Shown here in pieces: positions 31,803 through 41,135 of a stretch of DNA of 64,000 nt. The DNA is from Orientallactaga sibirica. Its lineage: Eukaryota; Chordata; Mammalia; Rodentia; Dipodidae. The stretch is taken from contig JAEOAD010000005.1 in the NCBI GenBank assembly GCA_036365145.1, positions 4,931,001 through 4,995,000 of the forward strand, read 5' to 3'. The translations under genes and the position numbers were made by a program. Under the pieces are notes generated by a model that ran no database searches, was not told the origin of the DNA, and was given only the letters and a program-made list of their open reading frames with translations. Numbering within the stretch: the first letter of the stretch is position 1; the number at the start of each line of letters is the position of its first letter.

Positions 31803-32106
31803 ATGCCATGTTAAATGGAGTTTGAGGATGCCTCCATCCTGGGACCCAGGGAGCAGACTTTATAACAAGGATCTCAGTCTCAGCCAATCACAGGTGGCTA
31901 ATCAGACCCAGTTCAGATAAGCCAAGGGCCCAGCTTCAACCAACAAATCAATTCTGTATCTTGTCCCATTTCTGGCCCACCAAGCTGCCTGCCTCTGCTG
32001 CTTGCTCGCACACCCATCTTTGCTGAGTAAACCCTCCTCTTCAGTCTGTCTGCGCGGTTTTCTGAATCAGGATTGTGGTGCAGGTTGCACTACTATGAGT
32101 CTACTA
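31803..32106 (+). mobile_element. Possible solo LTR of an endogenous retrovirus
   Basis: Starts TGCCATGTTAAATGG and ends CTACTACA (TG...CA). It contains CTTTATAAC and CCAATCA boxes, then GAGTAAACCCTCCTCTTCAG, an imperfect polyadenylation signal with a T/C-rich R-U5-like end. No internal retroviral coding sequence and no clear target-site duplication are visible, so boundaries and identity are tentative. Confidence 0.4.
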
Positions 32107-32204
32107 CAGCTTGACAGTCGGCTTCACGTGGTAAGTAGTATCAAAGTGTATTAGAGGCAGTTGGCACAACCCTTCCATCTATTTAATCTGGTTCTAGGAG
32201 GCAT

Positions 32205-32335
32205 CTTACAGATCCGTTTTTCAGAAGCGGAAATTAATTAAGGCCTAGCGTTGATAAGTTACTTGGGTCTCTTAGCCAGTAGCTGGTGGACCAGGCAGCC
32301 ACATTCCACTGTTCTGACTTCTGAGGTCTGGCTGC
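32205..32335 (-). mobile_element. MIR remnant
   Basis: TTTTTCAGAAGCGGAAATTA, GATAAGTTACTTGGGTCTC and CCAGTAGCTGGTGGACCAGG match the antisense MIR text (CAGATGAGGAAACTG, AAGTAACTTGCCCAAGGTC, CTAGTAAGTGGCAGAGCC). The final TGACTTCTGAGGTCTG also fits. Confidence 0.7.
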
Positions 32336-32363
32336 TGAAATGAGTGTTAAATATTTTTATTTA

Positions 32364-32645
32364 CTGGGCTGGAGAGATGGCTTAGCGGCTAAGGCGCCTG
32401 CCTGCTAAGCCTAAGAACGCTGGTTCCAATGTCCAGCGGTTCTGGTCTCCAGGTCCCACGTTTAGCCAGATGCAGTGAGGCAAGGGCGCAATGCCGCACA
32501 TGCCCACAAGGGGGCGCACGCACCTGGATTTCTTTCACAGCAGCTGAGAGACTGCTGGTGTGCCCATTTCTGTCTCCCTCTCCCTCTCTGTCTATCTCTC
32601 TCTCTCTCTCTCTCTCCAAAAATAAAAAAAAAAATAAATAAAAAA
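32364..32645 (+). mobile_element. B2-related SINE with extra internal sequence (tail-to-tail pair, left member)
   Basis: The GGGCTGGAGAGATGGCTTAG head, ACAAGGGGGCGCACGCACCT and the CT-rich end with an AAATAAAAA tail are clear. The copy is longer than usual: about 70 bp of extra text lies between B box and body (CAGCGGTTCTGGTCTCCAGG region). Its tail runs directly into the inverted copy at 32646. Confidence 0.92.
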
Positions 32646-32868
32646 ATATTTTTATTTACTTATTTGAGAGAGAGAGAGAGAGATACAGAAACAGGGGGAG
32701 AGAGAGAGAGGGAGGGAGGGGATGGACGGGACGCGCCAGGGCTTCCAGCCACTGCAAATGAACTCCAGATGTTATGCGCCACCTGGCTTATGTGGATCCT
32801 AGGGAATTGAGCCTGGGTCCTTTGGCTTTGCAGGCAAGTGCCTCAACCGCTAAGCCATCCTTGCAGAA
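32646..32868 (-). mobile_element. B2-related SINE (tail-to-tail pair, right member)
   Basis: TTTTATTTACTTATTTGAGA, a GAGAGA run, CAAATGAACTCCAGATG and AACCGCTAAGCCATCC. Its T-rich end abuts the A-rich end of the + copy, making an inverted repeat with almost no spacer. Confidence 0.93.
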
Positions 32869-32879
32869 TCCCCCCTTTT

Positions 32880-32948
32880 TAAAAAATATATTTATTTTTA
32901 TTTATTTATTTGAGAGGGAGATACAGAAACAGGTAGAGAGAGAGGCCA
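32880..32948 (-). mobile_element. B2-related SINE, tail fragment
   Basis: Only the tail side remains: ATTTATTTTTATTTATTTAT with TTGAGAGGGAGATACAG, ending after AGAGAGAGAGGCC. The body and tRNA-like head are absent. Confidence 0.8.
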
Positions 32949-33707
32949 CCAATACTTTTATGTCAGGAACTGTATTGACCATCATTTCTAAAAATTCATG
33001 CTGGAACAGTGTATAAGTACAGAGAAGTAGAGAGAATTGGTAATGCCCACCCATGTCCTCTTCACTGGGCTCCAAGGGTCATCATTTCCAGACCTGGTGT
33101 ATTTCTGCTCTGTTCCTCATGCCCTGAATTGCTTCAGCAAGTCCCAGCCATTGTGTTGTGAATACTTCAGAGTGGTGCCATTATTCTAATGTTGCCTTCC
33201 TGTGCTGTGGGTGGGTACCAGGAAGGGTCAAACCCACAACTCCTTGGGGAGGCGGGCGGGCGGGATGGTTTGCTCTTGTTGCTTTGGTGCGTGCTGCTGC
33301 CACAAGCATCCTGTCAGAGCCGGCTATCTGCATATTCTCTTGTGGAGCCATTTGTGGTTGAGCTGTATGGCCTAGAACTCTGGTTGACAGTTGTGAGCAG
33401 TTTCCCCCCTTATTTTTAATTTTAAGATGGTTTAAAACATACGTCTGGGGAAAAGAGGTTTAACAGAATTCAATCTTTGGTCTTTGCGTGAGGAAACTTC
33501 GGTAGTGCTCATGCACCCTGTGGATGGCATGCAGAGCACGGCACGCGGCCTGCCTGGATGGTCATGTTGCTGCAAAGCCCCAGGTTGGTGGAAGACGCTG
33601 GCCAGAGGCCAAGGGCCATGGGGGGAGGGGGCACGAGCCAAATCAGATGACCAGGAGGATCCCTGCTCACAGCCATACTCTGAAGAGAAGATTAAGGAAA
33701 GTCAGAG
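32949..33707. other. Unique non-coding sequence
   Basis: Nothing recognised; no exon supported. A short (GGCG)n run lies near 33253. Confidence 0.45.
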
Positions 33708-33912
33708 GGGCTGGAGAGATGGCTCAGCAGTTAAAGCCTAACTCCCCAGGTGTGATTCCTCAGTTCCCAGGTAAAGCCAGATACACAAATGGTGCATGCA
33801 TCTGGAGTTCATTTGCAGTGGCTAGAGGCCCTGGTGTGCCCATTCTCCCTCCCCCTTCTGTCTCTTTTCTCTGTGTCTCTGCTTGCAGATAAATAAAAAC
33901 AAATTTAAAAAT
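33708..33912 (+). mobile_element. B2-related SINE
   Basis: GGGGCTGGAGAGATGGCTCA head, then a diverged A-B interval. CATCTGGAGTTCATTTGCAG, CCCATTCTCCCTCCCCC and a GATAAATAAAAAC tail complete it. Confidence 0.92.
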
Positions 33913-34273
33913 TCTCAAAGTCCCTGCGGTGGTTCTGTGTAGGAGCTGGAAACACGGAACAAGACTGAGCCCTAGGTCACTGGAGCTCTTTCCTTTAACC
34001 TCCCTATTGCATGTGGAAGCCTAGGGTGGGGCCCCCAAGGTCACATTGGGTGAAGCCAGCCAACCTGGCACACCCGCTTTCCTCAGTGGGGCCTTCCATT
34101 TGCAGCCAGCTGCTTGGTGGTCCACAATGAGGTACCTGACCCTGCCCTCCACACATTTACCGGGCCTACTCAGGGGTCTACGTGTTCCAGGTCTGCAGAG
34201 ACAGGTGAAGAGGCTATTTTGTATTATTGTTTTTTCACTATATCCTTTCAAGCCCTTTAAAAATATTTTATTT

Positions 34274-34472
34274 GGGCTGGAGGGATGACTTAGCAGTTAA
34301 GATATTTGCCTGCAAAGCCAAGGGACCCAGGTTCGATTCCCTAGGACCCACATAAGTCAGATGCACAAGGTGGCACATGCGTCTGGAGCGTTTGCAGCAG
34401 CTGGAGGCCCCGGTGCACCCATTCTGTCTCTCTCCCCCTCTTTCTCTCTGTCAAATAAATACATAAATAAGT
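34274..34472 (+). mobile_element. B2-related SINE (tail-to-tail pair, left member)
   Basis: GGGCTGGAGGGATGACTTAG, CAGGTTCGATTCCCTAGG, GCGTCTGGAGCGTTTGCAGC and CTCTCTGTCAAATAAATAC. The tail runs into the inverted copy at 34473. Confidence 0.94.
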
Positions 34473-34620
34473 ATATATAGAGAGAAAGAAGGGGCATGCC
34501 AGGGCTTCTAGCCATTGCAAACGAATTCTAGATGCATGTACCATCTTGTGTATCTGGCTTACATGAGTCCTGGGGAATTGAACCTGGGTCCTTAGGCTTT
34601 GCAGGGAAGCACCTTAACTT
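34473..34620 (-). mobile_element. B2-related SINE lacking its head (tail-to-tail pair, right member)
   Basis: AGAGAGAAAGAAGGGGCATG, GCAAACGAATTCTAGATGCA and GGAATTGAACCTGGGTCC are present. The copy stops at GCACCTTAACTT, where CTCTCTCTCTT and T-runs follow; the expected GCCATCTCTCCAGCCC end is missing. Confidence 0.9.
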
Positions 34621-35218
34621 CTCTCTCTCTTTTTTTTTTGGAAAGCCCCCCCCCTTTTTTTTGAAAACAGTTTTGCTTGTTTTATGGTTGGGAAAAATAA
34701 TGAAATGAAATGGAATTAAATTTTTATTTCAACATAAATCATAAATATTCCTTTTAGTTTTACCACTTGTTATAATACGCATTTAAAGTTTCAACATACT
34801 CTGTTCAGCTTTATTTATTTTCTGATAGATTTCAAACCTAAGATCTGAATTTAGAATAAATATTTGCATTGAGTAAAATGAAATGTAATCAGAGTCACGC
34901 ATACATAGACACGTCCTTCTGTTTGCATTGTGTTCTTCTGCCATCCCCTTTCTTCATTAACCCACCACTTCTTCACCCCAGCTTCCTCGCTGCTGCCTTG
35001 GATATTCACCTCCTCATTTTGGGACTCGTTCTTATTCACTGATGGCCACCTGAAGCCATGTGTTAAGGGGATAGGCAGAGCCTTTGAGGTTCCTTTGATC
35101 TCTAAAAAAATGATATTAACCTTTTGACTATGATCTTGTTTCCAATGAGAGCTATAGGCTGTAGTTAGACTAGTGATTCTTACTTTTTGCATACGCATGT
35201 GTAATAGTACTTATGGTG
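34621..35218. other. Unique sequence after T/C runs
   Basis: Starts with CT, T and C runs (34621-34665), then AT-rich unique sequence. No exon supported. Confidence 0.45.
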
Positions 35219-35445
35219 TGGTGTGTGTGTGCGCGCATGAGGAGGTTAGAGGAGAGCCTCAGGCGTCCTCCATTGTTCACTATATTTCCTTGAGACAATT
35301 TCTTACTGATTCTAAAACTCTTTGTAAGCTCCACGTGAGCTCTGCTTCCTACAGGACTAGGGGTTCAGCTGTGTGTGGCTAGTGAGGCAGGCCCTCATGC
35401 TTGCATGACACATAGTCTTAACTGCTGAGCTATCTCCCTGGTCCC
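35219..35445 (+). mobile_element. Older composite rodent repeat
   Basis: GTGTGTGTGTGCGCGCATGA, GGTTAGAGGAGAGCCTCAGG, TTCCTTGAGACAATTTC and CTGCTGAGCTATCTCCCTGG follow the wording of a common dispersed murid-type repeat (GT-rich start, GAGGCCAGAGGAC, GAGACAGGGTCTC, GAGCCATCTCCC). I cannot name the family with confidence; B4-like is one possibility. Orientation is nominal. Confidence 0.5.
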
Positions 35446-35479
35446 TGAAGACTTCATTTAAAAAATAATTTTGTTTGTG

Positions 35480-35595
35480 TAGGTGTGGCAGGTGCGTATG
35501 TAGGCGGGTACATTAGACTAGACTGGCCGACCAGTGAGCCGAGCATTTCTGTGTAAGTACTAAGGGTTGAACTCGGGTTCTTCTCATGCTTGGTT
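35480..35595 (+). mobile_element. Fragment of the same older repeat type
   Basis: AGGTGTGGCAGGTGCGTATG, GACTAGACTGGCCGACCAG and GGGTTGAACTCGGGTTCTTC recall the middle and end of the composite repeat just upstream. Confidence 0.4.
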
Positions 35596-35597
35596 TT

Positions 35598-35802
35598 TTA
35601 AAAAAATATATATGTTTTATTTACTTAAGAGAGAGAAAGAGGGAGAGAGAGAATGGGTGCGCCAGAGCCTCCCGCTGCTGCAAACAAACTCCAGATGCAT
35701 GCTCCCCTTGTGCATCTGGCTTACGTGAGTCCTGGAGAGTCGAACTGGGATCCTCTGGCTTTGCAGGCAAACACCTTAACTGCTAAGCCATCTCTCCAGA
35801 CC
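35598..35802 (-). mobile_element. B2-related SINE
   Basis: TTTTATTTACTTAAGAGAGA, GCTGCAAACAAACTCCAGAT and GCCATCTCTCCAGACCC; complete and little diverged. Confidence 0.94.
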
Positions 35803-35812
35803 CCCCCCCCCT

Positions 35813-36010
35813 TAAAAATATTTATTTGCAAGCAGAGAGAGGGAGGGAGGGAGGGTATGGGCATGCTAGGGCCTCCAGCCACTGAAAATGAACCCCAGAT
35901 ACATGTGCCACTTTGTGCATCTGGCTTTATGTGGGTACTGGGGAATTGAACCTGGGTCATTAGGCTTTTGCAGGCAAGTGCTTTAACCGTTGAGCCATCT
36001 CTCCAGCCCA
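35813..36010 (-). mobile_element. B2-related SINE
   Basis: AATATTTATTTGCAAGCAGA, AATGAACCCCAGATACATG and GAGCCATCTCTCCAGCCC. Same orientation as the preceding copy, separated only by a C-run. Confidence 0.94.
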
Positions 36011-36029
36011 GATTTTTGTTTGTTTGTTT

Positions 36030-36159
36030 TGTTCTGTTTTTCAAGGTGGGGCTGACTTGTAATTCACTGTGTAGTCTCAGGCTGGCCTCAAACTCACAGT
36101 AATCCTGCATTGGCCTCCCAAGTGCTGGGATTAAAGGCATGCGCCACTATGCTCAGCCT
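36030..36159 (-). mobile_element. B1-type SINE with deletion
   Basis: TTTTTCAAGGTGGGGCTGAC shows loss of the TCTCACTCTAGCCCAGG segment. TGTAGTCTCAGGCTGGCCTC and GTGCTGGGATTAAAGGCATG follow. Confidence 0.9.
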
Positions 36160-36295
36160 TAGAATTCATATTTTTAACAGACAGCAAAACCCTTTCGTCA
36201 AAGAGGAAGAACCAGAGAGATGAAGAACCATCCTTTCAAAGTTCTGCTGTAAAATGTTCAGCTATTAAACTGCTTGAACTTCTGTGTGTAAATGT

Positions 36296-36650
36296 AGTCA
36301 GTGTGCTGTGGTGTCTGTCGTCTGTCTGTGGACGGTGTAGGCGTAGGTGTAGGCATGTGTGCGCCCCATGTGCACTTGTGGTGGTCAGAAGTGAACATCA
36401 GATGTCCTCTATCATTCACCTGTACTCTCTTGAGTTTTCTCACTGAACCTAGAAATGCCATTTTTCATCAGACTGGCTGATCAGTGTGCCCCAGAGAGTT
36501 TCCAGTTTTCTGCTCCTCACAGAACTTTTCAGGTGTGTGTGACCACACTTAGCTGTTTATGTGGGTGCTGGGGATGCTGATTCAGGGTGGATCAGGCCCT
36601 GGTGCTCACATGGAACACTCTTACCTGGAGAGCTATCTGTCTCCCAACCC
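36296..36650 (+). mobile_element. Older composite rodent repeat
   Basis: GTGTGCGCCCCATGTGCACT, GGTGGTCAGAAGTGAACATC, CATCAGACTGGCTGATCAGT, ATGTGGGTGCTGGGGATGC and GAGAGCTATCTGTCTCCC match the same layout as the repeat at 35219, in longer form. Family name uncertain. Confidence 0.5.
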
Positions 36651-36844
36651 CAAGAATAACACGTCCTTTCAATACATTGACAGTAGAAAGCCCGTCTTCT
36701 GAAATGGTCAGCTGTTACTAACTTCAGGTGTTTTAACATAAGCAGTTCCCATAAATTTGTACCTGCTAGGAATTAACTTACAAAAAAGAGAAATTAAAAT
36801 ATGAAGAATGAAATATCTCATATGCCTCAGAGTGTAAAATATTA

Positions 36845-37030
36845 AGACAGGAGAGGCGGCTTAGTGGTTACGGCACTTGCTTGCAAAGCGCCATGGTCTG
36901 GGTTCAGCCGCCAGTGTCCACATAAGGCCAGATGCACAAAGTGGTGTTTGTGCCTGAAGTTTGTTTGCAGCAGTGAGAGGCCCTGGCATACCCATTCTGT
37001 CCCTTTCTCCCTGCAAAAAAATAAAAATAT
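36845..37030 (+). mobile_element. B2-related SINE (tail-to-tail pair, left member)
   Basis: ACAGGAGAGGCGGCTTAGTG, GGGTTCAGCCGCCAGTGTCC and TGAAGTTTGTTTGCAGCAG, ending in CAAAAAAATAAAAATAT. The tail meets the inverted copy at 37031. Confidence 0.9.
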
Positions 37031-37243
37031 TTTTTTTTTTTTAATTTTTTTTTTTTAATTTTATTTATTTATTTGAGAGAGATACAGAAATAGGCAGGTA
37101 GAGAGAGAGAGAGAGAAAATGGGCACACCAGGGCCTTTAGCCACTGCAAATGAACCCAGATTCTGTCATCTGGCTTACGTGGGTTCTGGGTCCCCTTGGC
37201 TCTGCAGGCAAACACCTTAACCACTAAGCCATCTCTCCAGCCC
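37031..37243 (-). mobile_element. B2-related SINE (tail-to-tail pair, right member)
   Basis: Long T-runs, TTTATTTATTTGAGAGAGAT, CACTGCAAATGAACCCAGAT and CCATCTCTCCAGCCC. The downstream AAAAAAATAAAAATATTTTT repeats the text just before the pair's junction, suggesting insertion into the left member's tail with a duplicated target. Confidence 0.93.
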
Positions 37244-38346
37244 AAAAAAATAAAAATATTTTTAAAAAGTGTAAAATATTAAAACAAGCATTTGCCAGCT
37301 GAGGTGAATATTGAACCTTTTGTTGCTAACTTGATTACATTTCTTTTATGTGTGAAAACTTAAGTTCCATACTTTGGGAGTTAATTTGGACAGTCATTTT
37401 GCCGCATGTGCCTCTCTTGGCAAGATCTGAGTAAAGATGTCAATAGTTGTTCCTCAGATAAAGGATGTGGAACTTAAAAAATGTATTATAATCAAATTGG
37501 TACTATGAAGGAAAATGTGTCCATGAAAAATAAAGTCTAATAAAATGAAAGTAAAATAGTGGCTGCGATGTGGTGTTAGTGCTTATGGAGGGGCCCGGTA
37601 AGGATCAAGTGCTCCGTCTTCAGTCCCTCTGGAGAGCTGACGTCCAGGCTTGTGCGGGCCAAGCAAGCTCCTGCTCACCCAGGTGTACTGATTGGTGCCT
37701 GGTGGCTGCTTTAGAATTCCTGCACAGCTCAGCCACCCAGGCTTCTGCTAAACCTTGGAGAGTTCCAGCCAGCCTCCGTGAGCCTCTTCCACACCAAGCC
37801 TGGGGAGAATCCCCCGTTACTGCATTTAAATACATTTGATTCTGGAGGGTCAGAATTGTACTGACTTCACCCAGTACCTTCGATTAAAAGGCTCTCAATC
37901 AATAAATTGCTGTTGAATGATAAATGAGTTTCTGTGCGTGAGGAAAAGTACAAGGAAATAGGAATAGAATCATTGCAAAACATGCATGGTGCCATTAATG
38001 CCTCCTTCCCTACCGCCAGAGATTAGCAAGGTAGTACTCTTTCTGTAAGAAACAGCTTCATATGTACAGTCCTTGAGCCTTGATTAGGACAGAAGGGAAG
38101 ACCTCACTTCCCTCTAATTAGACACAACCTTTATTCCTTTAATTCCCTCTGACAATTCAGCGTGTGACCATGGGATGTACAGAGTCAATTACTTGTGTAA
38201 AAAGAATCACTTGATTTTTCTGGATAAAGGAACTATTTGAAAAAGAGCAAAACCAGCTTTGAATTGCTTGTCTTCAAAATCTACTCTTATTTTAATGTAC
38301 TTATAAAAATATCCCTTTTAAATAGAGAAGTGACCTTTCTAAAATT
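37244..38346. other. Unique non-coding sequence
   Basis: AT-rich. AAAAGGCTCTCAATCAATAA followed by ATTGCTGTTGAATGATAAAT (about 37886-37925) resembles the 3' end of an L2/MIR-class relic. Otherwise nothing recognised. Confidence 0.4.
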
Positions 38347-38386
38347 ATTATTATTATTATTATTATCATTATTATTATTTATTTAT
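38347..38386. repeat. (ATT)n microsatellite
   Basis: About 10 ATT units with one TCATT interruption, next to the T-run of a minus-strand B1; probably grown within its tail or target site. Confidence 0.93.
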
Positions 38387-38543
38387 TTTTTTTTTTTTTG
38401 GTTTTTCGAGGTAGGGTCTCACTCTGGTCCAGGCTGACCTGGAATTAACTATGTAGTCTCAGGGTGGCCTCGAACTCTCGGCAATCCTCCTACCTCTGCC
38501 TCCCGAGTGCTGGGATTAAAGGCGTGCGCCACCACGCCCGGCT
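38387..38543 (-). mobile_element. Young B1-type SINE with target-site duplication
   Basis: Close to the local consensus: GGTTTTTCGAGGTAGGGTCT, GAATTAACTATGTAGTCTC and GCGCCACCACGCCCGGC. TTTCTAAAATTATT occurs on both sides (near 38335 and 38543). Retained CpGs suggest recent insertion. Confidence 0.96.
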
Positions 38544-38556
38544 TTCTAAAATTATT

Positions 38557-39261
38557 TTAAAAATTGTTGATCCTGTTTTTTCAGTCTAGCCCTGCTACTT
38601 TTACTTGAAAGGGCCACCTGCATCTTGGGGGGCTTGTACCCACAGTTCCAGAGTGCTTGAGGGCAGTTAGGCTGCACATGCATGGTGGGTCTGCGTGTTG
38701 ATGCTTTCCTTCCTGAAGACACGCACCCATGCCCAGGTGTACACGTTTCAGGCATGCAGGACGATTTCCCAAGCCTGCCCAACATTTAAATTCTAGTCTG
38801 GGCCAATAAGAATAGCTGGAGTTCCTGTGAAGAGCTTGAATGGGTAGCAGTAGGTAAGAATTGTAGACATTGTTGAAGAAGGAAGAACATGCCCCTCCCA
38901 GCCAAAGACTGGAAGAAGAGAACAACTGCTCTTACCCTGGTCAGGCTGCACTGAGTGTGATTATAACCAGGAGAATGGGGTTTGTTACCTCGTGGCTTTG
39001 TGTTTAATGCGTGCAGGTAGTAAGTCGTGACCGTGTGCACTTGTGGCCTAATGCGCGGACAGAAGATTGCTTGCTTATGACCTGAGCAAAGATTGCTGTT
39101 GCACAGCACTGACGGGGAAGCTGAGGGGCTCCAAAGCAGCGGACACTTTGTTCTTCCTCCCAGAGCTGTGGGTCTCCTGTCAATCACCTAACCACACTGG
39201 GACGGGAAGGGCAAGTAGCTGGTTTGCTTTATAAACAGAAGCATGTCTTGGATGAAATGAA
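38557..39261. other. Unique non-coding sequence
   Basis: Nothing recognised. Overlapping minus-strand frames of 114-133 codons (38581-39187) show no motif. Confidence 0.45.
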
Positions 39262-39412
39262 AGGGCGTGGTGACTCACGCCTTTAATGCCAGCACTCTAG
39301 GAGGATCACCGTGAGTTCAAGGCCACCCTGAGACTACGTAGTGAATTCCAGGTCAGCCTGGACTAGAGCAAGACCCTACCTTGAAAAACCAAACCAAAAC
39401 AAAACAAAAAAC
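39262..39412 (+). mobile_element. B1-type SINE with short deletion
   Basis: AAAGGGCGTGGTGACTCACG, CCGTGAGTTCAAGGCCACC and GAATTCCAGGTCAGCCTGG; about 10 bp are missing in the GGGAGGCAGAGGTAGG part. The tail is CAAAACAAAACAAAAAACC. Confidence 0.93.
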
Positions 39413-39624
39413 CAGGTATGAGTAGGGACAAAAGTGTTTCCATAAAAGCTAAAATTGGTTTGCGGGATGAGATCAAGGCAGTACAGCTGAAGTGCAGAGT
39501 GAGGAAGGTCCTGTAGACATGTGTGAGCAATCTCCCCCAGGGTTCTTCCTCGTCCCCGTGTCTGGCTTGCACTTTGAGGAAGAGCCCCTGATTGGCTTAA
39601 GGGGTTGATTCAAGAAAAAAGGTG

Positions 39625-39811
39625 AGGGCTGGAGAGATGGCTTAGCCTGCAAAACTGACGGACCCAGGACCCACGCAAGCCAGCTGCACAAGGGGGCGCA
39701 TGCATCTGGAGTTTGTTTGCAGTAGCTGGAGGCCCTGGAGCGCTCATTGGCCCCTTCTAACTCTCTCTCTATTTCTCTCTCCCTCTTAAATAAATAAGTA
39801 AATAAATAAAA
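39625..39811 (+). mobile_element. B2-related SINE with deletion between A and B boxes
   Basis: GGGCTGGAGAGATGGCTTAG jumps to CCTGCAAAACTGACGGACC, then GCATGCATCTGGAGTTTG and the (AAATAAGTAAAT) tail. The promoter region is incomplete. Confidence 0.92.
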
Positions 39812-40828
39812 AAGAAGATGACCTCTCATCCAGGGAGTCCCGCCGCCCTGAGAAGCACTGTCCTGTTAGGGTGCTGATGGGGAGGACCCCACTTCCAGTC
39901 AGTGCCGCAAGACTACAAGTCAGCCTCAGGCCCCGGTGAGCTTGAAGGAGAATGGTGCTTTCTAGTGACTCCATGTTTTAACTGACTTAGTTAAAAATTG
40001 CCTGACCAAGTGAATAGGGCTGGCGCCAAGGACGTGACCTCTGGGGCTCCCCAGCACTGCGTGGATGCTCGGTTACCTCCAGGCGTGCTGCCTGTGCGAC
40101 TGCTTAGCTTTCTTGTGTGAATCACACCCGGCTCACATAGACGACGAGGTTGGAATCTGGAAATAGTTTTTGGCATTATTTTCTGTTGCCTTGACAGAGC
40201 AGAAGCTATGGTACTGAGGGCCATAGACAAATGCCTCATGCCCCAAAGGATTTGCCACCTGTGACCCAGGGTCCCAGCAAAGATGGCAGACTCCACTGTG
40301 GCCAGCTCACGGGGTGCTTGTTACTTCCTGTTTTCTGATAGGTCACAGCGTGATCTCAGTTTGGAAATACAGATTAATCTGTTCTACACACAGTGTTTTG
40401 CAAAGCTAGGTGGAAAAATCTGTTACTAGCTTGTAGCAGAAGGGGTGCAGACCTTTTATAATGCAAACTGGAGATCAAGCCTTTGTCACTTTGTTTTACT
40501 TAATTAGTTGTTAGTGAATGAATTAAACTGAATATTATATGATGAAATAGTACTTCATTGATTTGTCTGTGACAGCAGTCAATGTATGTGTATAGACAAG
40601 GATATAATCTATTTATTTCTGACCAAGTGAAAGAAACAACTTAGGTAATGAAACACATCCTATCTTAAATCCTGTGCAGACATGCATTGATTTCAAGTTA
40701 GCAGGCTGAGTGATTTTTATTCGCCTTTGTAGTTTTAAAAATGTATTAAACATAGTGCCATAGACAACTTGATGAACAGGAAGAAAGTAAAATGATCAAC
40801 AACTTTGGATGAAAATTAATCTTTTATA

Positions 40829-40830
<2 letters not shown>

Positions 40831-40866
<36 letters not shown>
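40831..40866. repeat. (CA)18 microsatellite
   Basis: An uninterrupted AC dinucleotide run of 36 bp. Confidence 0.97.
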
Positions 40867-40868
<2 letters not shown>

Positions 40869-41029
40869 TTTTTATCACGTACAATTTAAGAAGAGCCTGG
40901 GATACCTAGTGTGGCAGGGAGCAAGGAGAAGTGGATCTGGATAAGTGGCCTGGAGATTCTGAACTTCTGCTTTAAATGAGGTGGTTTGGACTTTGTCATG
41001 CTGGCATTTAATTTTGCAACTCCCAGATC

Positions 41030-41135
41030 TTCTAACTTTTCTATGTAAAGTTCTGCAAGGACAGCACGCATGCCTCTCCAGACCTTCTAATTCTTGTATG
41101 TAAAGTTCTGCATGGGCAACATGCATGCCTTTCCC
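41030..41135. repeat. Tandem duplication of a segment of about 55-60 bp
   Basis: TATGTAAAGTTCTGCAAGGA with CAGCACGCATGCCTCTCC, and TATGTAAAGTTCTGCATGGG with CAACATGCATGCCTTTCC, are successive diverged copies. Each follows a CTTCTAA-C/A-TT lead-in. Confidence 0.85.
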
